Part shown: one piece after another, positions 8,686 through 17,501 of the stretch
Numbering within the stretch: position 1 is the stretch's first letter
Layout of the letters: each line of letters begins with the position of its first letter
Made by a program: the position numbers and the translations under genes
The notes under the pieces: model-generated
Told to the model about the DNA's origin: nothing
What the model saw: only the letters and a program-made list of their open reading frames with translations
The model's database searches: none
Assembly (NCBI GenBank): GCA_965224105.1
Contig: CBDCYH010000002.1
Location: forward strand, 1-64,000
Source of the DNA: CBDCYH01 sp965224105
GTDB taxonomy: Bacteria > Bacteroidota > Rhodothermia > Rhodothermales > JABDKH01
DNA length: 64,000 nucleotides
Reading direction: 5' to 3'

Positions 8686-9216
8686 CTATTTGCCTGAACG
8701 AAAGTTAGGCAATTTGATTAGCTCGTTTATACGCCAACAGGCTGGTTGAATAAAATCAGACGGGGCTGGGGCAAAGAAAACGGCCCTGGCTTCCACATCG
8801 CCAAGAAATTCACGGAGCGGCTCCTGGACAAAGGATCGTGTGCCCATTTCTGGATGGGGCAGCGTCAACACATCCGATGAAACCGTCACGCCCTCGTACA
8901 GGAGCACATCAATGTCAATGATTCGAGGCCGCCAACTACCCGGCTCCGATCGTCGCCCGAGCAGCCACTCAATCCTGCCACACCTAATTAACAGCGCGAA
9001 CGGATTAAGGATAGTCAAAATCTTGACTACCGCGTTCAAATATGCTGGTTGCGGATCGCTTCCGGGTTTTATTAATGCTGCGGATTCGTAGACCGACGAG
9101 ACGGCATCAACCTTGATGTCCTGCGTTGAAAGCAGGTTGGTTGCACGCTGAAGGTTTTCGAGTCTGTCTCCGAGATTTGAGCCTAAACTGAGGTATGCTA
9201 CAAGAGACTTGGCCAT
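8686..9216 (-). CDS. folK: 2-amino-4-hydroxy-6-hydroxymethyldihydropteridine pyrophosphokinase
   Basis: Transfers pyrophosphate from ATP to hydroxymethyl-dihydropterin in folate synthesis. Diagnostic motifs are YLSLGSNLGDRLENL at the N-terminus, PRIIDIDVLLYEG with the metal-binding Asp pair, and LPHPEMGTRSFVQEPL. The length of 176 aa is normal for monofunctional HPPK. It is the first gene of a two-gene unit with the deoxynucleoside kinase. Upstream is an 87-nt gap to the SulP gene in which I see no structure. Confidence 0.94.
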   Translation of the reverse strand: MAKSLVAYLSLGSNLGDRLENLQRATNLLSTQDIKVDAVSSVYESAALIKPGSDPQPAYLNAVVKILTILNPFALLIRCGRIEWLLGRRSEPGSWRPRIIDIDVLLYEGVTVSSDVLTLPHPEMGTRSFVQEPLREFLGDVEARAVFFAPAPSDFIQPACWRINELIKLPNFRSGK

Positions 9217-9303
9217 TTTTCCTTCGTGTGAACGTAATCGAAATAGCGAAACGCTTCAAGATAGTCAGCTGCGACTGCGGGTGAGTATCAATTCTCTGTA
9301 GAA

Positions 9304-11043
9304 CTACGGGATATCAAGGTTGGTGTCGAAGGGCGTTGGCGGTCTCGTTTGTTCGAGATACCACTCCAGTCTTCCTTCTCTTTCGAGGATTTGCTTAACC
9401 GCGCGATGAGGGCTGAGGAAGATGTGGTCGGTGCCCAGCGTATCGAATACATGCGAGTTCCGTATGGTCTCATCAGCATCCCCATGGAGACCAGAAATGT
9501 AGAGGTCAACCCCCTGGTCGCGAAGTGTTTCTACGAGAAGTCCCAGGGTGGCAATTGCCGTGGTATCAATGTCGTTTAGCGTCGACGCGTCGAGCACAAC
9601 AGCAGACGTCTTTCCATTGTTGCACCGACGCAGGATTACCTCTCGGAGCAATTCGGCGTTGGCGAAAGTGAACGAGGCATCCATCCTCACTACAAAAATT
9701 CCGGGAATAGCTTTCGCGCCTTTCACCGAGTCGACGTCGCGATACGATCTCGTACCGCGGATGTGGCCTAACACAGCTATGTTTGGTCTGCTGATTCGCT
9801 CCATGATGGCCGCGATAGATGCGATGACACCGGCCAGGATTCCGTATTTCAAACCAAAAATGAGTGTGACCGCGAACGTCAGGATTGCGATGCCACCATC
9901 CGTTCGCTTCATCCGATACAACCGTACGAATTCAAGCGGCCTGAACAGCCCGAACACGGCGACCATGACTATTGCCGCGAGCGCCGCGGTTGGTACAAAT
10001 TTGAGCACATCCGTGAAAAAAAGTAGGACGACTGCGACAAGTGCGGCCGAGAACAGGTTGGCCAGCGGGGTCTTGCTCCCGGATTCGCTTCCTATAGCAC
10101 TTCGGGAATAGGAGCCCGAGACGGGATAGCTTTGGAAGAGTCCACCCGCGAGATTTGCTCCTCCAAATGCCAATAGCTCCATGTTCGGACGAATGGAGTA
10201 GCGATATTTTGACGCGAACACCCTTCCCAGCGCGTAGATATTGGCAAATTGAATAAGAGCCAATGCGGCCGCGGTGGGCAGCAAAGATTCGACGCGAGAG
10301 ACTGTAATGTCGGGTATCTGGAATGACGGCAATCCAGATGGTACCGGCCCAACGATGTTGACCCCATTCTTGTCAAGCTCGAAAACGAAAACGGCAAGGG
10401 TTGTCGCTGCAACCACGAGGAATGCCCCGGGCAACCTCCTCCACCGCTTCAGGATCAAAAGAGCAGCTGTCGAACCAAGCCCAATAAGGATGGTGGGTGG
10501 ATGTGCAAGCGGGATGACTCGGACTACCTCACGCAAGAGTACATCAATCAGTTGTGTCCGCTCGATCGGCACGCCGACGAGGTTACCTATCTGTCCGAGG
10601 CCGATGACAATAACAATCGCGCTCGTGAATCCGACGATCACCGGGCGCGAGATGAGATTTACCAGAACTCCAAGCCTAAGGAGGCCGGCCGTAAGAAAAA
10701 TCACCCCCACGATGAGGGACAGAAGCAGCACCAGCTCGATGTGCAGCTCCAGATTTGATTGAGACAGTGCTCCAACTCCCACGCCGATAATAATGCTGTC
10801 GATGGCCGTTACACCAACCGCGAGATGAAGCGACGAGCCCAGGAAGGTGTATACGATTAGGGGCACTACCGCGGCATATAGTCCGTAAACGGGTGGGAGA
10901 CCTGCCAGCATCGAGTAGGCCATTCCTTGCGGAACGAGCATTACGGCAAGAGTGAATCCCGCGGTGAGGTCACCTCGAAAGTGCTTTGCAGAGTACCCGG
11001 GAAGCCAATTGTAAATCGGCAACCTCGTGTTGAGGGAAGGCAT
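9304..11043 (-). CDS. SulP family inorganic anion transporter with STAS domain
   Basis: Inner-membrane transporter of the SLC26/SulP family, whose members carry sulfate, bicarbonate or other anions. The 579-aa protein has the family start (TAGFTLAVMLVPQGMAY, LPPVYGLYAA), about ten or more hydrophobic segments, and a C-terminal cytoplasmic STAS domain (about residues 440-550, with VVLDASTLNDIDTTA). It starts 2 nt after the MBL-fold/rhodanese gene stops, so both are co-transcribed. That partner suggests a sulfur-related substrate, but bicarbonate cannot be excluded. Confidence 0.92.
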   Translation of the reverse strand: MPSLNTRLPIYNWLPGYSAKHFRGDLTAGFTLAVMLVPQGMAYSMLAGLPPVYGLYAAVVPLIVYTFLGSSLHLAVGVTAIDSIIIGVGVGALSQSNLELHIELVLLLSLIVGVIFLTAGLLRLGVLVNLISRPVIVGFTSAIVIVIGLGQIGNLVGVPIERTQLIDVLLREVVRVIPLAHPPTILIGLGSTAALLILKRWRRLPGAFLVVAATTLAVFVFELDKNGVNIVGPVPSGLPSFQIPDITVSRVESLLPTAAALALIQFANIYALGRVFASKYRYSIRPNMELLAFGGANLAGGLFQSYPVSGSYSRSAIGSESGSKTPLANLFSAALVAVVLLFFTDVLKFVPTAALAAIVMVAVFGLFRPLEFVRLYRMKRTDGGIAILTFAVTLIFGLKYGILAGVIASIAAIMERISRPNIAVLGHIRGTRSYRDVDSVKGAKAIPGIFVVRMDASFTFANAELLREVILRRCNNGKTSAVVLDASTLNDIDTTAIATLGLLVETLRDQGVDLYISGLHGDADETIRNSHVFDTLGTDHIFLSPHRAVKQILEREGRLEWYLEQTRPPTPFDTNLDIP

Positions 11044-11045
11044 GA

Positions 11046-12455
11046 TCAGGCTTCCACTTCCCGATTTTCAAGCCACTCCAACACGCTACCGCTTACGAAC
11101 GTCACGTCGAAGCCCTCTCTTTTTAGATACGCCGCCGTGGAGGCCGCGCGTCCGCCCGAACGACAATGGACGTAGATGGGCTGGTCAGTTGGTAGCTCCT
11201 CTACCCTAGAAGCGAGACGAGTGTGGGCTTTGTTTACTGCCCCGGGGATGTGACCCTCCTCGAACTCCGTGCTTCTCCGGACATCCAGTACGCACGCACC
11301 CGATTGCTCACCCAACGAAGCAATCGAAACCTCGCCGATGGATGCGGTCTCGACAGAATTGATAATCTGATCTACCACTCCGAAACCGATCACAGTATCA
11401 ATTCCTATGCGGATAAGATTCCTAACCAGCGTGTCCACCACATCCGGGCTGTCTACCAGTAATACTACACGAGCATCACCGTCTATAAACGAACCAGCGT
11501 TTGTCGGGAAGGACGCGTTGGCGCGCACGTACAGACTACCCGGTATGTGTCGGTGCATAAAGCCGGATCGGTCCTGCCGCGTGTCTACGACAACCACGTC
11601 TTCCTGCTGTCGGAGCGATTCCAACTGTCGTGCATTTAGTTGAGGTGGCTTTGGAACTCCGCCGAGCACCGGCGCTCCTTGTTTGTTCAGCCTCTTCATC
11701 CGTGCAAAGTACATCGGTGGTTCGGGCTGTCCATCGAGAATATTTTCGACAAATGCCTCCTCGCCCTTCTCCGCTGCAAGCCACGCCGAGTTGAACATCC
11801 TTTCATAGCCCACGGTTGATTGTGGCACCGCGCCGAGTGCTTTCCCACAAGCGCTTCCCGCCCCGTGGCCCGGCCAGATGGCCATGTAGTCGTCAAATTC
11901 ACCAAACGCCAGTATCGTCTGGTAAAGAGTCCTCGCCGAGGGTACTTGAGATCCAGCGACACCGGCAGCCGTCTCGAGCAGATCTGGCCGACCGAGGTCG
12001 CCCACAAAAACGAAATCACCGGTCACCATGCCCATCGGCTTGTCACTTCCTCCACCCCTGTCCGTTATTAGAAAACAGATATGCTCGGGAGTGTGCCCGG
12101 GTGTGTGAACCACCTGAATATCAATATTGCCAACACTAAAACGATCACCATCGGTAACCTTAACGACGTCATAGTCCCCGTGACTGTCCCAAAGGTATTT
12201 CCAGTTGTTATCGCCCTCATCAGACAGAAACACAGCGACCCCCTTTGCCGCAAACTCTCTGGTGCCCGACAGGAAATCCGCGTGGATGTGCGTCTCGGCT
12301 GCGACGGTAATTTGGAGCCCGTTCTCCTCCGCAATTTTCTCGTACCGGTCGATATCGCGCATGGGATCGATCACCACGGCCTCGCCGGTGCGCTGGCAGC
12401 CGATCAGGTAAGCGTATTGTGCAAGATTCGCCTCGGCGATTTGACGAAAAAACAT
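11046..12455 (-). CDS. MBL-fold hydrolase fused to two rhodanese domains
   Basis: Metallo-beta-lactamase fold of the persulfide dioxygenase/glyoxalase II branch: H56-x-H58-x-D60 (ETHIHADF), HTPGHTPEH, GDFVFVGDLGRPD and WPGHGAGSACGK. Two rhodanese domains follow. The first (VVVVDTRQDRSGFMHRHIPG) has no active cysteine; the position reads VDSPD. The second has an intact loop HCRSGGRA. Known homologues oxidise glutathione persulfide or handle sulfane sulfur in the cytoplasm. The 469-aa size fits this fusion type. Downstream SulP begins after 2 nt, suggesting sulfide oxidation linked to export or import of the product. The substrate is inferred. Confidence 0.85.
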   Translation of the reverse strand: MFFRQIAEANLAQYAYLIGCQRTGEAVVIDPMRDIDRYEKIAEENGLQITVAAETHIHADFLSGTREFAAKGVAVFLSDEGDNNWKYLWDSHGDYDVVKVTDGDRFSVGNIDIQVVHTPGHTPEHICFLITDRGGGSDKPMGMVTGDFVFVGDLGRPDLLETAAGVAGSQVPSARTLYQTILAFGEFDDYMAIWPGHGAGSACGKALGAVPQSTVGYERMFNSAWLAAEKGEEAFVENILDGQPEPPMYFARMKRLNKQGAPVLGGVPKPPQLNARQLESLRQQEDVVVVDTRQDRSGFMHRHIPGSLYVRANASFPTNAGSFIDGDARVVLLVDSPDVVDTLVRNLIRIGIDTVIGFGVVDQIINSVETASIGEVSIASLGEQSGACVLDVRRSTEFEEGHIPGAVNKAHTRLASRVEELPTDQPIYVHCRSGGRAASTAAYLKREGFDVTFVSGSVLEWLENREVEA

Positions 12456-12532
12456 AACTCTTTAGCTCATCTTTTCACTTGGAGTCGGCGAAAGATAGCC
12501 AACATCGAGCGACCAGCCAACGAGCGCCGCTG

Positions 12533-13084
12533 CTAGGCTCGATCGCCTGGATGGTTCAGGTTCACTAACACTCGGGCATCCTCGATCGCAACAACGTTCA
12601 CCTCCAGGTCGTGAAGGAAACCGCGAATAGAAAGATCCTTCTCGTCCCTCAACCTGACTTCGATAATCCCGAGGAGAGATTTTCGAAAACATCCGCACAA
12701 CAACTGCCGCGCGCCGTCTGGACTCCCGACAACAGACACATCAGACTTTGATTGTGCAGTCTCGGCGATCAAGCGCACCACGTCGGATGTAAGATACGGC
12801 ATATCGCAAGGCATGACGATGAATGCTTCAGTTCGAGCGTTTTCGGCGGCAGTGAGAAGTCCGGCCAGCGGGCCGCGACCCGGATATCGATCGGGGTAGG
12901 CGTCGACATCCAGTCCGTAGGTTCCGGCGTCTTCGCAACCGGCCAGGAAAACACGATCGCAGACCGGTTGAAGCGCGTCGTGGATCCGGCGAATTACCGG
13001 CACCCCGTCAACTATGAAAAGCGCCTTATCCGAGCCAAACCTGGAGCTCGAACCTCCTACGAGAATGCACGCGTCAAGGGTCAT
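12533..13084 (-). CDS. mobA: molybdenum cofactor guanylyltransferase
   Basis: Adds GMP to molybdopterin to form the MGD form of the cofactor. The N-terminus has the nucleotidyltransferase signature as ILVGGSSSRFGSDKA (a variant of LAGGxSxRxGxxK). A central VMPCDMPYLTSDVV supplies the metal-binding Asp, and DRYPGRGPLAGLL is also typical. The 183-aa length is normal. No other molybdopterin gene is in the window, so it stands alone here. A MobA-like cytidylyl or mannose transferase is a weaker alternative. Confidence 0.85.
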   Translation of the reverse strand: MTLDACILVGGSSSRFGSDKALFIVDGVPVIRRIHDALQPVCDRVFLAGCEDAGTYGLDVDAYPDRYPGRGPLAGLLTAAENARTEAFIVMPCDMPYLTSDVVRLIAETAQSKSDVSVVGSPDGARQLLCGCFRKSLLGIIEVRLRDEKDLSIRGFLHDLEVNVVAIEDARVLVNLNHPGDRA

Positions 13085-13107
13085 GGCGGCTGATGGAGCA
13101 TGATGAG

Positions 13108-13181
13108 CGCCCTCGGCAGGACTCGAACCTGCGACCCCCGGTTTAGGAAACCGATGCTCTATCCAGCTGAGCTACGAGGGC
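13108..13181 (-). tRNA. tRNA-Arg (anticodon CCU)
   Basis: A full cloverleaf folds on the minus strand: acceptor GCCCTCG/CGAGGGC, D arm with AGCTGGATA loop, anticodon loop UUCCUAA (anticodon CCU, reading AGG), and T arm GCAGG/CCTGC with TTCGAGT. The discriminator is G, and CCA is not encoded. It lies between mobA and a divergent MFS gene. Confidence 0.96.
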
Positions 13182-13213
13182 AAGGCGAAAAAGGTACCAC
13201 CATTCCTTCATAA

Positions 13214-14563
13214 TTGCTTGCGTCCTGCCAGCGCGACATTTCGTATGTTATCCGCAACTTGATCCATCCGCCATTGAGTAATCCGACCGCGGTTGACAAG
13301 CGCATCGTCGGCAGTTGGTGCCTGTACGATTTCGCGAACTCAGCCTTCACCACCCTCGTCGTTACTTTTATTTACGGGACGTTCTTCACCAAGTTTATCG
13401 CCGTAAACGAAAACGTCGGTACAACGCAGTGGTCGCAGGCAGTTTCGCTCACCGCGATCTTGGTTGCGCTCCTTTCCCCCATCCTTGGCGCAATTGCCGA
13501 CCGGGGTGGATACCGCAAGCGGTTTTTGTTCATCGCTACATCCGTGTGCATCGCCGCGACTTTCGCACTGTACCTGCCCGGAAAAGGAGACATCCTCCTC
13601 GCGCTCGCGATATTCGTTATCGCAAATCTTGCATACGAAATGAGCGGTGTTTTCTACAACGCCTTTCTCCCTGACATTGCACCGCACAGCTCCATCGGAA
13701 AAATTTCGGGATATGGCTGGGCGTTGGGGTATTTCGGCGGATTGATATGCATGATTCTCGCTCTATTTCTCTTTGTGCAAGACGGATCGTTGTTCCAACT
13801 GGATCGGGCATCGGGCGCAAACATTCGGATGACCAATATCCTCGTCGCAGTTTGGTTTCTCATTTTTGCCATCCCCCTGTTTCTCTTCGTGCCTACATCC
13901 AAACCAACTCATCCTGATGCCGCCAACCCCGTAACCAGCGCCTTCAAACAGCTCAAGGAAACCTTCGGGGAGCTGAAACGCTATCGGCAAATCTTCCGAC
14001 TGCTCATCGCCCGCCTCGTTTACAACGATGGCCTCGTAACCATCTTCGCCTTTGGAGGTATCTACGCCGCTGGTGAGTTCGGATTCACAACATCCGAGGT
14101 CCTCTATTTCGGTATCGCCCTCAACATCACCGCCATGATCGGGTCTTTCTTGTTCGGGTTCGCAGACGACCGAGTTGGTGGAAAAATTACTATCATCGTT
14201 TCCCTTATCGGCCTGATGCTTGCGACAGGGTTGGCTGTGTTCACTACATCCAAAACAGTTTTCTGGATCTCCGGACTGCTCTTGGGGATTTTCGTTGGGC
14301 CGAACCAGTCTGCAAGTCGGAGCTTGATGGGGAGATTCGTGCCAGATGACAAGGAGAACGAGTTCTTCGGATTCTTTGCCTTTTCAGGCAAAGCGACAGC
14401 CTTTTTAGGTCCGTTTCTACTCGGCCAACTTACCCGAATCTACGACAGCCAGCGTGCCGGGATCGCGGTAGTCTTTGGATTCTTCCTCCTTGGCCTGTTT
14501 CTTATCATGAGTGTAAATGAACGTGAGGGGATTCTTTCCGCAGACAGAATCAATAAGGAATAA
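13214..14563 (+). CDS. MFS transporter, UMF1 (Atg22-like) family
   Basis: Predicted 12-helix transporter with the UMF1/Atg22 hallmark WCLYDFANSAF near the N-terminus, then FFTKF and the loop SPILGAIADRGGYRKR. A further signature, GPNQSASRSLMGRFVP, occurs in the second half. Substrates of bacterial UMF1 proteins are mostly unknown; yeast Atg22 exports amino acids from the vacuole. The start is uncertain: only TTG codons are available (13214, 13259, 13274), and the one at 13274 leaves a typical short N-terminus. The Nif3 gene follows after 9 nt. Confidence 0.85.
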   Translation: MLASCQRDISYVIRNLIHPPLSNPTAVDKRIVGSWCLYDFANSAFTTLVVTFIYGTFFTKFIAVNENVGTTQWSQAVSLTAILVALLSPILGAIADRGGYRKRFLFIATSVCIAATFALYLPGKGDILLALAIFVIANLAYEMSGVFYNAFLPDIAPHSSIGKISGYGWALGYFGGLICMILALFLFVQDGSLFQLDRASGANIRMTNILVAVWFLIFAIPLFLFVPTSKPTHPDAANPVTSAFKQLKETFGELKRYRQIFRLLIARLVYNDGLVTIFAFGGIYAAGEFGFTTSEVLYFGIALNITAMIGSFLFGFADDRVGGKITIIVSLIGLMLATGLAVFTTSKTVFWISGLLLGIFVGPNQSASRSLMGRFVPDDKENEFFGFFAFSGKATAFLGPFLLGQLTRIYDSQRAGIAVVFGFFLLGLFLIMSVNEREGILSADRINKE

Positions 14564-14572
14564 CCTTTCCAG

Positions 14573-15697
14573 ATGTACCCTACTGTTGGCCAGATCGCCG
14601 AGGCAATAGATAGCTGGGCGCCCGAGGCATCCGCCCTTTCGTACGACAACGTCGGCCTGCAAGTAGGCAGACGAACAGACCAGGTTAGAAAAGTACTGCT
14701 GGCGCTAGACGTGACGCGCGAGGTTGTTGATGAGGCTATCAGGAATAACTTCGACCTGGTCCTGTCACATCATCCCCTGATATTCAAACCGCTGAAGAGG
14801 GTTACTTCTGATTCGGCTTCCGGAAGCCTTGTGCTTGCTCTGGTATCTGCGGGAATTAATCTATATACAGCGCATACCAATTTCGACCTTGTTCACGGAG
14901 GGGTGTCGTACGCGCTCGCACAAAAACTCGGACTCTCGTCTGTAGCCCCGTTGCAGCCCGTCGGTGCAGACACGGTTAAGCTGGTGACGTTTGTGCCGGA
15001 GTCTCATTCCGAGCAGGTGCGCGAAGCACTCGGTCAAGCTGGCGCGGGAAGGATCGGTGCGTACGACTCATGCGCGTTCGAATCTGGAGGGATGGGATAC
15101 TTCCGGGCGAACGATGGCGCCAACCCTTACATCGGCGTTGCTGATGGAAGCTTGCAGTCGATGCCCGAAGTGCGACTTGAAGTGCGAACAAGCAAGCATG
15201 TGCTACCGACACTGTTGCGTGCACTGAAGGCAGCGCATCCGTACGACGAGATCGCGTACGATGTATATCCGTTGCTTGCCAAGGATGGCGATTTCGGGCT
15301 GGGCGCTATCGGATCGCTGTCACGAGATCTCTCCGGGCACGAGTTTTTGGAAATGGTCAGATCATCGCTGGGATCACCGGCACTGCGTTTCTCCGGGAAT
15401 CCGGATTTGCGCGTGGAGAAGGTTGCAGTTTGTGGCGGATCGGGTGCAGATTTGATTGCTGATGCAAAGAGGTCAGGCGCGGACGCATTCGTCACCGGTG
15501 ACGTGAAGTACCATTCATTTTTTGAGGCGTTCGGTGCTACCGGAGAGGCCGAGATTCTGGTGGTTGACGCTGGACATTTTGAAACGGAAGCCCCCGCAAT
15601 GTCACATATAATTGAGAACTTGCGGCAGGCCTTTACGGATGTCGAGTGGCAGGTTGCCAACGCTCAGTCCAGCCCCGTCCAGGGTTATCCAACCTAG
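14573..15697 (+). CDS. Nif3-like dinuclear metal-centre protein
   Basis: Member of the NIF3/YqfO family, hexameric proteins with two metals per subunit; biochemical role in bacteria unsettled, often called GTP cyclohydrolase I type 2-like. The 374-aa protein is the long form with a PII/CutA-like insertion (about residues 130-235) between the two halves of the NIF3 fold. Metal ligands are visible as LSHHPLIF (H66, H67), YTAHTNFDLV and the C-terminal VDAGHFETE. In Bacteroidota it is typically next to a C4 zinc-ribbon coiled-coil gene, as here (72 nt downstream). Confidence 0.92.
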   Translation: MYPTVGQIAEAIDSWAPEASALSYDNVGLQVGRRTDQVRKVLLALDVTREVVDEAIRNNFDLVLSHHPLIFKPLKRVTSDSASGSLVLALVSAGINLYTAHTNFDLVHGGVSYALAQKLGLSSVAPLQPVGADTVKLVTFVPESHSEQVREALGQAGAGRIGAYDSCAFESGGMGYFRANDGANPYIGVADGSLQSMPEVRLEVRTSKHVLPTLLRALKAAHPYDEIAYDVYPLLAKDGDFGLGAIGSLSRDLSGHEFLEMVRSSLGSPALRFSGNPDLRVEKVAVCGGSGADLIADAKRSGADAFVTGDVKYHSFFEAFGATGEAEILVVDAGHFETEAPAMSHIIENLRQAFTDVEWQVANAQSSPVQGYPT

Positions 15698-15769
15698 ACT
15701 CGTCGAACTTTATCCGGCCGGTTGGGTAACTACTAGTTCGGAAATTGAAAACGATCAAGAAGATATCAT

Positions 15770-16528
15770 ATGACGACCGAAACCAGTTCATCAATTTCAG
15801 ACCAGCTACTGGCCCTGATCAAGCTGCAGTGCATTGATTCGCGGATTGACCAGGTGAAAAAGCTTAGGGGTGACCTGCCTGAGGAAATAGGCGACCTTGA
15901 AGATGAGAAAGCCGGTCTTGAGACGAGAATTGAGAATTTCGTCCGCGAGGAGAAGGCAAATGCGATTGCTCTCAACCAGTCGAAATTGGACATCCAGGAA
16001 AGTGAGCAGCTCATCAAGCGCTACGAGGAGCAGCAGCTTCAGGTGCGCAACAACCGTGAGTACGACGCTCTAACCAAGGAGATCGAGGCACAAAAGCAGC
16101 GCATCCAGGACTCGAACGCAAAGATTCTGGAGATCGAATCGTCCGTCGAAGAGCGGACTGCCGCGATCGAGGATGCCAAGACAAGGCTGAAACAGATGGA
16201 AGCCGCTCTTGAAGAAAAGCGTAAGGAGCTAGACGAGGTGTTGAACGATACGAAGGCGGAGCAGTCTGGTCTGGAGACCAAACGGAACAAGGCCGCCGAG
16301 GACGTGGATGCGCGCTACCTGCGAGCATACGACCGACTTCGGGGTCGATTGCGGGATGGGCGAGCCGTAGTTGCGCTGGAACGGGGTGCAGCCGCTGGCT
16401 ATTCAGTTCCGCCGCAGAGACAAGTTGAAATTCGACAACGAAATCGGATTGTCGCCTGCGAACACACAGGTCGCATTATTGTAGACAGCGAGTTTTTCAC
16501 CGAAGCCCGAGACTCGCTAAAGTTCTAA
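15770..16528 (+). CDS. coiled-coil protein of the C4 zinc-ribbon family with most cysteines lost
   Basis: The 252-aa protein is a long charged coiled coil (residues about 10-195) followed by the family's short C-terminal domain. That domain is recognisable from VPPQRQVEIRQRNRIVACEHTGRIIVD. In relatives two CxxC pairs bind zinc. Here the first pair is replaced by small residues (GAAAGY) and the second keeps only one cysteine (CEHTG), so zinc binding is very unlikely. Gene order after Nif3 is the conserved one. The family has no settled function; a role with RNA or translation has been suggested only by analogy. RNase P RNA begins right after the stop. Confidence 0.82.
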   Translation: MTTETSSSISDQLLALIKLQCIDSRIDQVKKLRGDLPEEIGDLEDEKAGLETRIENFVREEKANAIALNQSKLDIQESEQLIKRYEEQQLQVRNNREYDALTKEIEAQKQRIQDSNAKILEIESSVEERTAAIEDAKTRLKQMEAALEEKRKELDEVLNDTKAEQSGLETKRNKAAEDVDARYLRAYDRLRGRLRDGRAVVALERGAAAGYSVPPQRQVEIRQRNRIVACEHTGRIIVDSEFFTEARDSLKF

Positions 16529-16530
16529 GT

Positions 16531-16916
16531 TTGTCAGCTGGATTACCGCGCCGGTTTTATCGGTGAGGAAAGTCCGAACACCATAGGGCGCCGTGCTTCC
16601 TAACGGGAAGGCATCAGGAGACTGGTGACGGCACGTGCAGCAGAAAATAGACCAGCCTATGTCCTTCGGGGCAGGTGATGGGTGAAATGGTGGAGTAAGA
16701 GCCCACCGGCATCGGGGGTGACCTCGGTGGCCAGGCAAACCCCACGGGGTGCAAGGCCAAACAGTGTTGCTCCGCTTGCGGAGACGGTAGCCCGCCGCCA
16801 CTGCAACACGGGTAGGCCGCTTGAGACTGGCGGTGACGCCAGCCCTAGATAGATGGTAATCTCGTCGGTGTCCGCGGCAGATACCGATAGACAGAATTCG
16901 GCTTACAGGCTGACAA
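16531..16916 (+). ncRNA. rnpB: RNase P RNA component, bacterial class A
   Basis: Catalytic RNA that trims the 5' leader of tRNAs. The conserved core is present: GAGGAAAGTCCG near the 5' end, CCCGCCGCCACTGCAA in the middle, and ACAGAATTCGGCTTACAGG near the 3' end. The ends pair as P1 (TTGTCAGC at 16531-16538 with GCTGACAA at 16909-16916), which fixes the borders at about 386 nt, a usual class A size. It follows the coiled-coil gene by 2 nt, and a strong hairpin terminator follows it. Confidence 0.96.
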
Positions 16917-16930
16917 TTCGCCGCAAATAG

Positions 16931-16962
16931 CAAAGGCGATATCTAACCAGATATCGCCTTTG
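16931..16962. terminator. symmetric hairpin terminator between rnpB and secG
   Basis: A perfect 12-bp stem (CAAAGGCGATAT with ATATCGCCTTTG, 8-nt loop) lies 14 nt after the RNase P RNA and 22 nt beyond the secG stop on the opposite strand. Flanking T-rich tracts are weak, so it probably serves both converging transcripts. Confidence 0.75.
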
Positions 16963-16984
16963 TCCGTTCTACGATTCGCCGGTC

Positions 16985-17386
16985 TTAGTTGTCGGGCGGA
17001 GGTGTCTGATCGCCACCTGACGCAGGGGCTGGTGCTGGATCAATATTCACCGGATCGGTAGCGCCGGCATCCAGTGGTACTGCATCTCCTGCTGGCGCCG
17101 TAAGCGGTGCTGCCTGCTGCTGTCCCTGCTGAACAACACTCTCCTGCGCTGCATCGCCACGCGTAATAAAGAAGTTGCTAATCAGGCAAAGAAAGATGAA
17201 GATGGATGCTAGAGCCCAAGTCGCCTTCTCAAGAACGTCTGGTGCGGTTCGGGCACCCAGAATCTGTGTGGTCGCGCCTCCGGCAGCAATCCCGGCCAGT
17301 CCGCCACCCTTGCCACTCTGCAGGAGGACGACAATAGTCAAGAGAATGGCAATTATCGTAATTACAACAATCAGAAAAATAAACAT
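16985..17386 (-). CDS. secG: preprotein translocase subunit SecG
   Basis: Small integral subunit of the SecYEG channel. Two hydrophobic helices (about residues 1-22 and 55-73) flank the family loop with LLQSGKGGGLAG and GARTAPDVLEKATW. The C-terminal tail is unusually long, rich in Q, A and P and ending in PPPDN, bringing it to 133 aa against about 75-110 in most bacteria. It is a monocistronic gene on the minus strand with its own terminator. The upstream 115 nt to the Gfo/Idh/MocA gene show no recognisable element. Confidence 0.92.
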   Translation of the reverse strand: MFIFLIVVITIIAILLTIVVLLQSGKGGGLAGIAAGGATTQILGARTAPDVLEKATWALASIFIFLCLISNFFITRGDAAQESVVQQGQQQAAPLTAPAGDAVPLDAGATDPVNIDPAPAPASGGDQTPPPDN

Positions 17387-17501
17387 GGACTCTTCAGAGA
17401 ACCCCCATATAGTTAATCAGCACCCGAGAAAATACGGAAGATCGGTATAACTCGCGTGCCCGCCCCTTGCTCCCGGGATTCCGGGATTAGCTGCAAAGAC
17501 A

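Noticed and set aside
9548..10111. A 187-codon open frame on the plus strand opposite the SulP gene.
   Set aside because: Serine/alanine-rich, no family resemblance, lies within a well-supported gene on the other strand.
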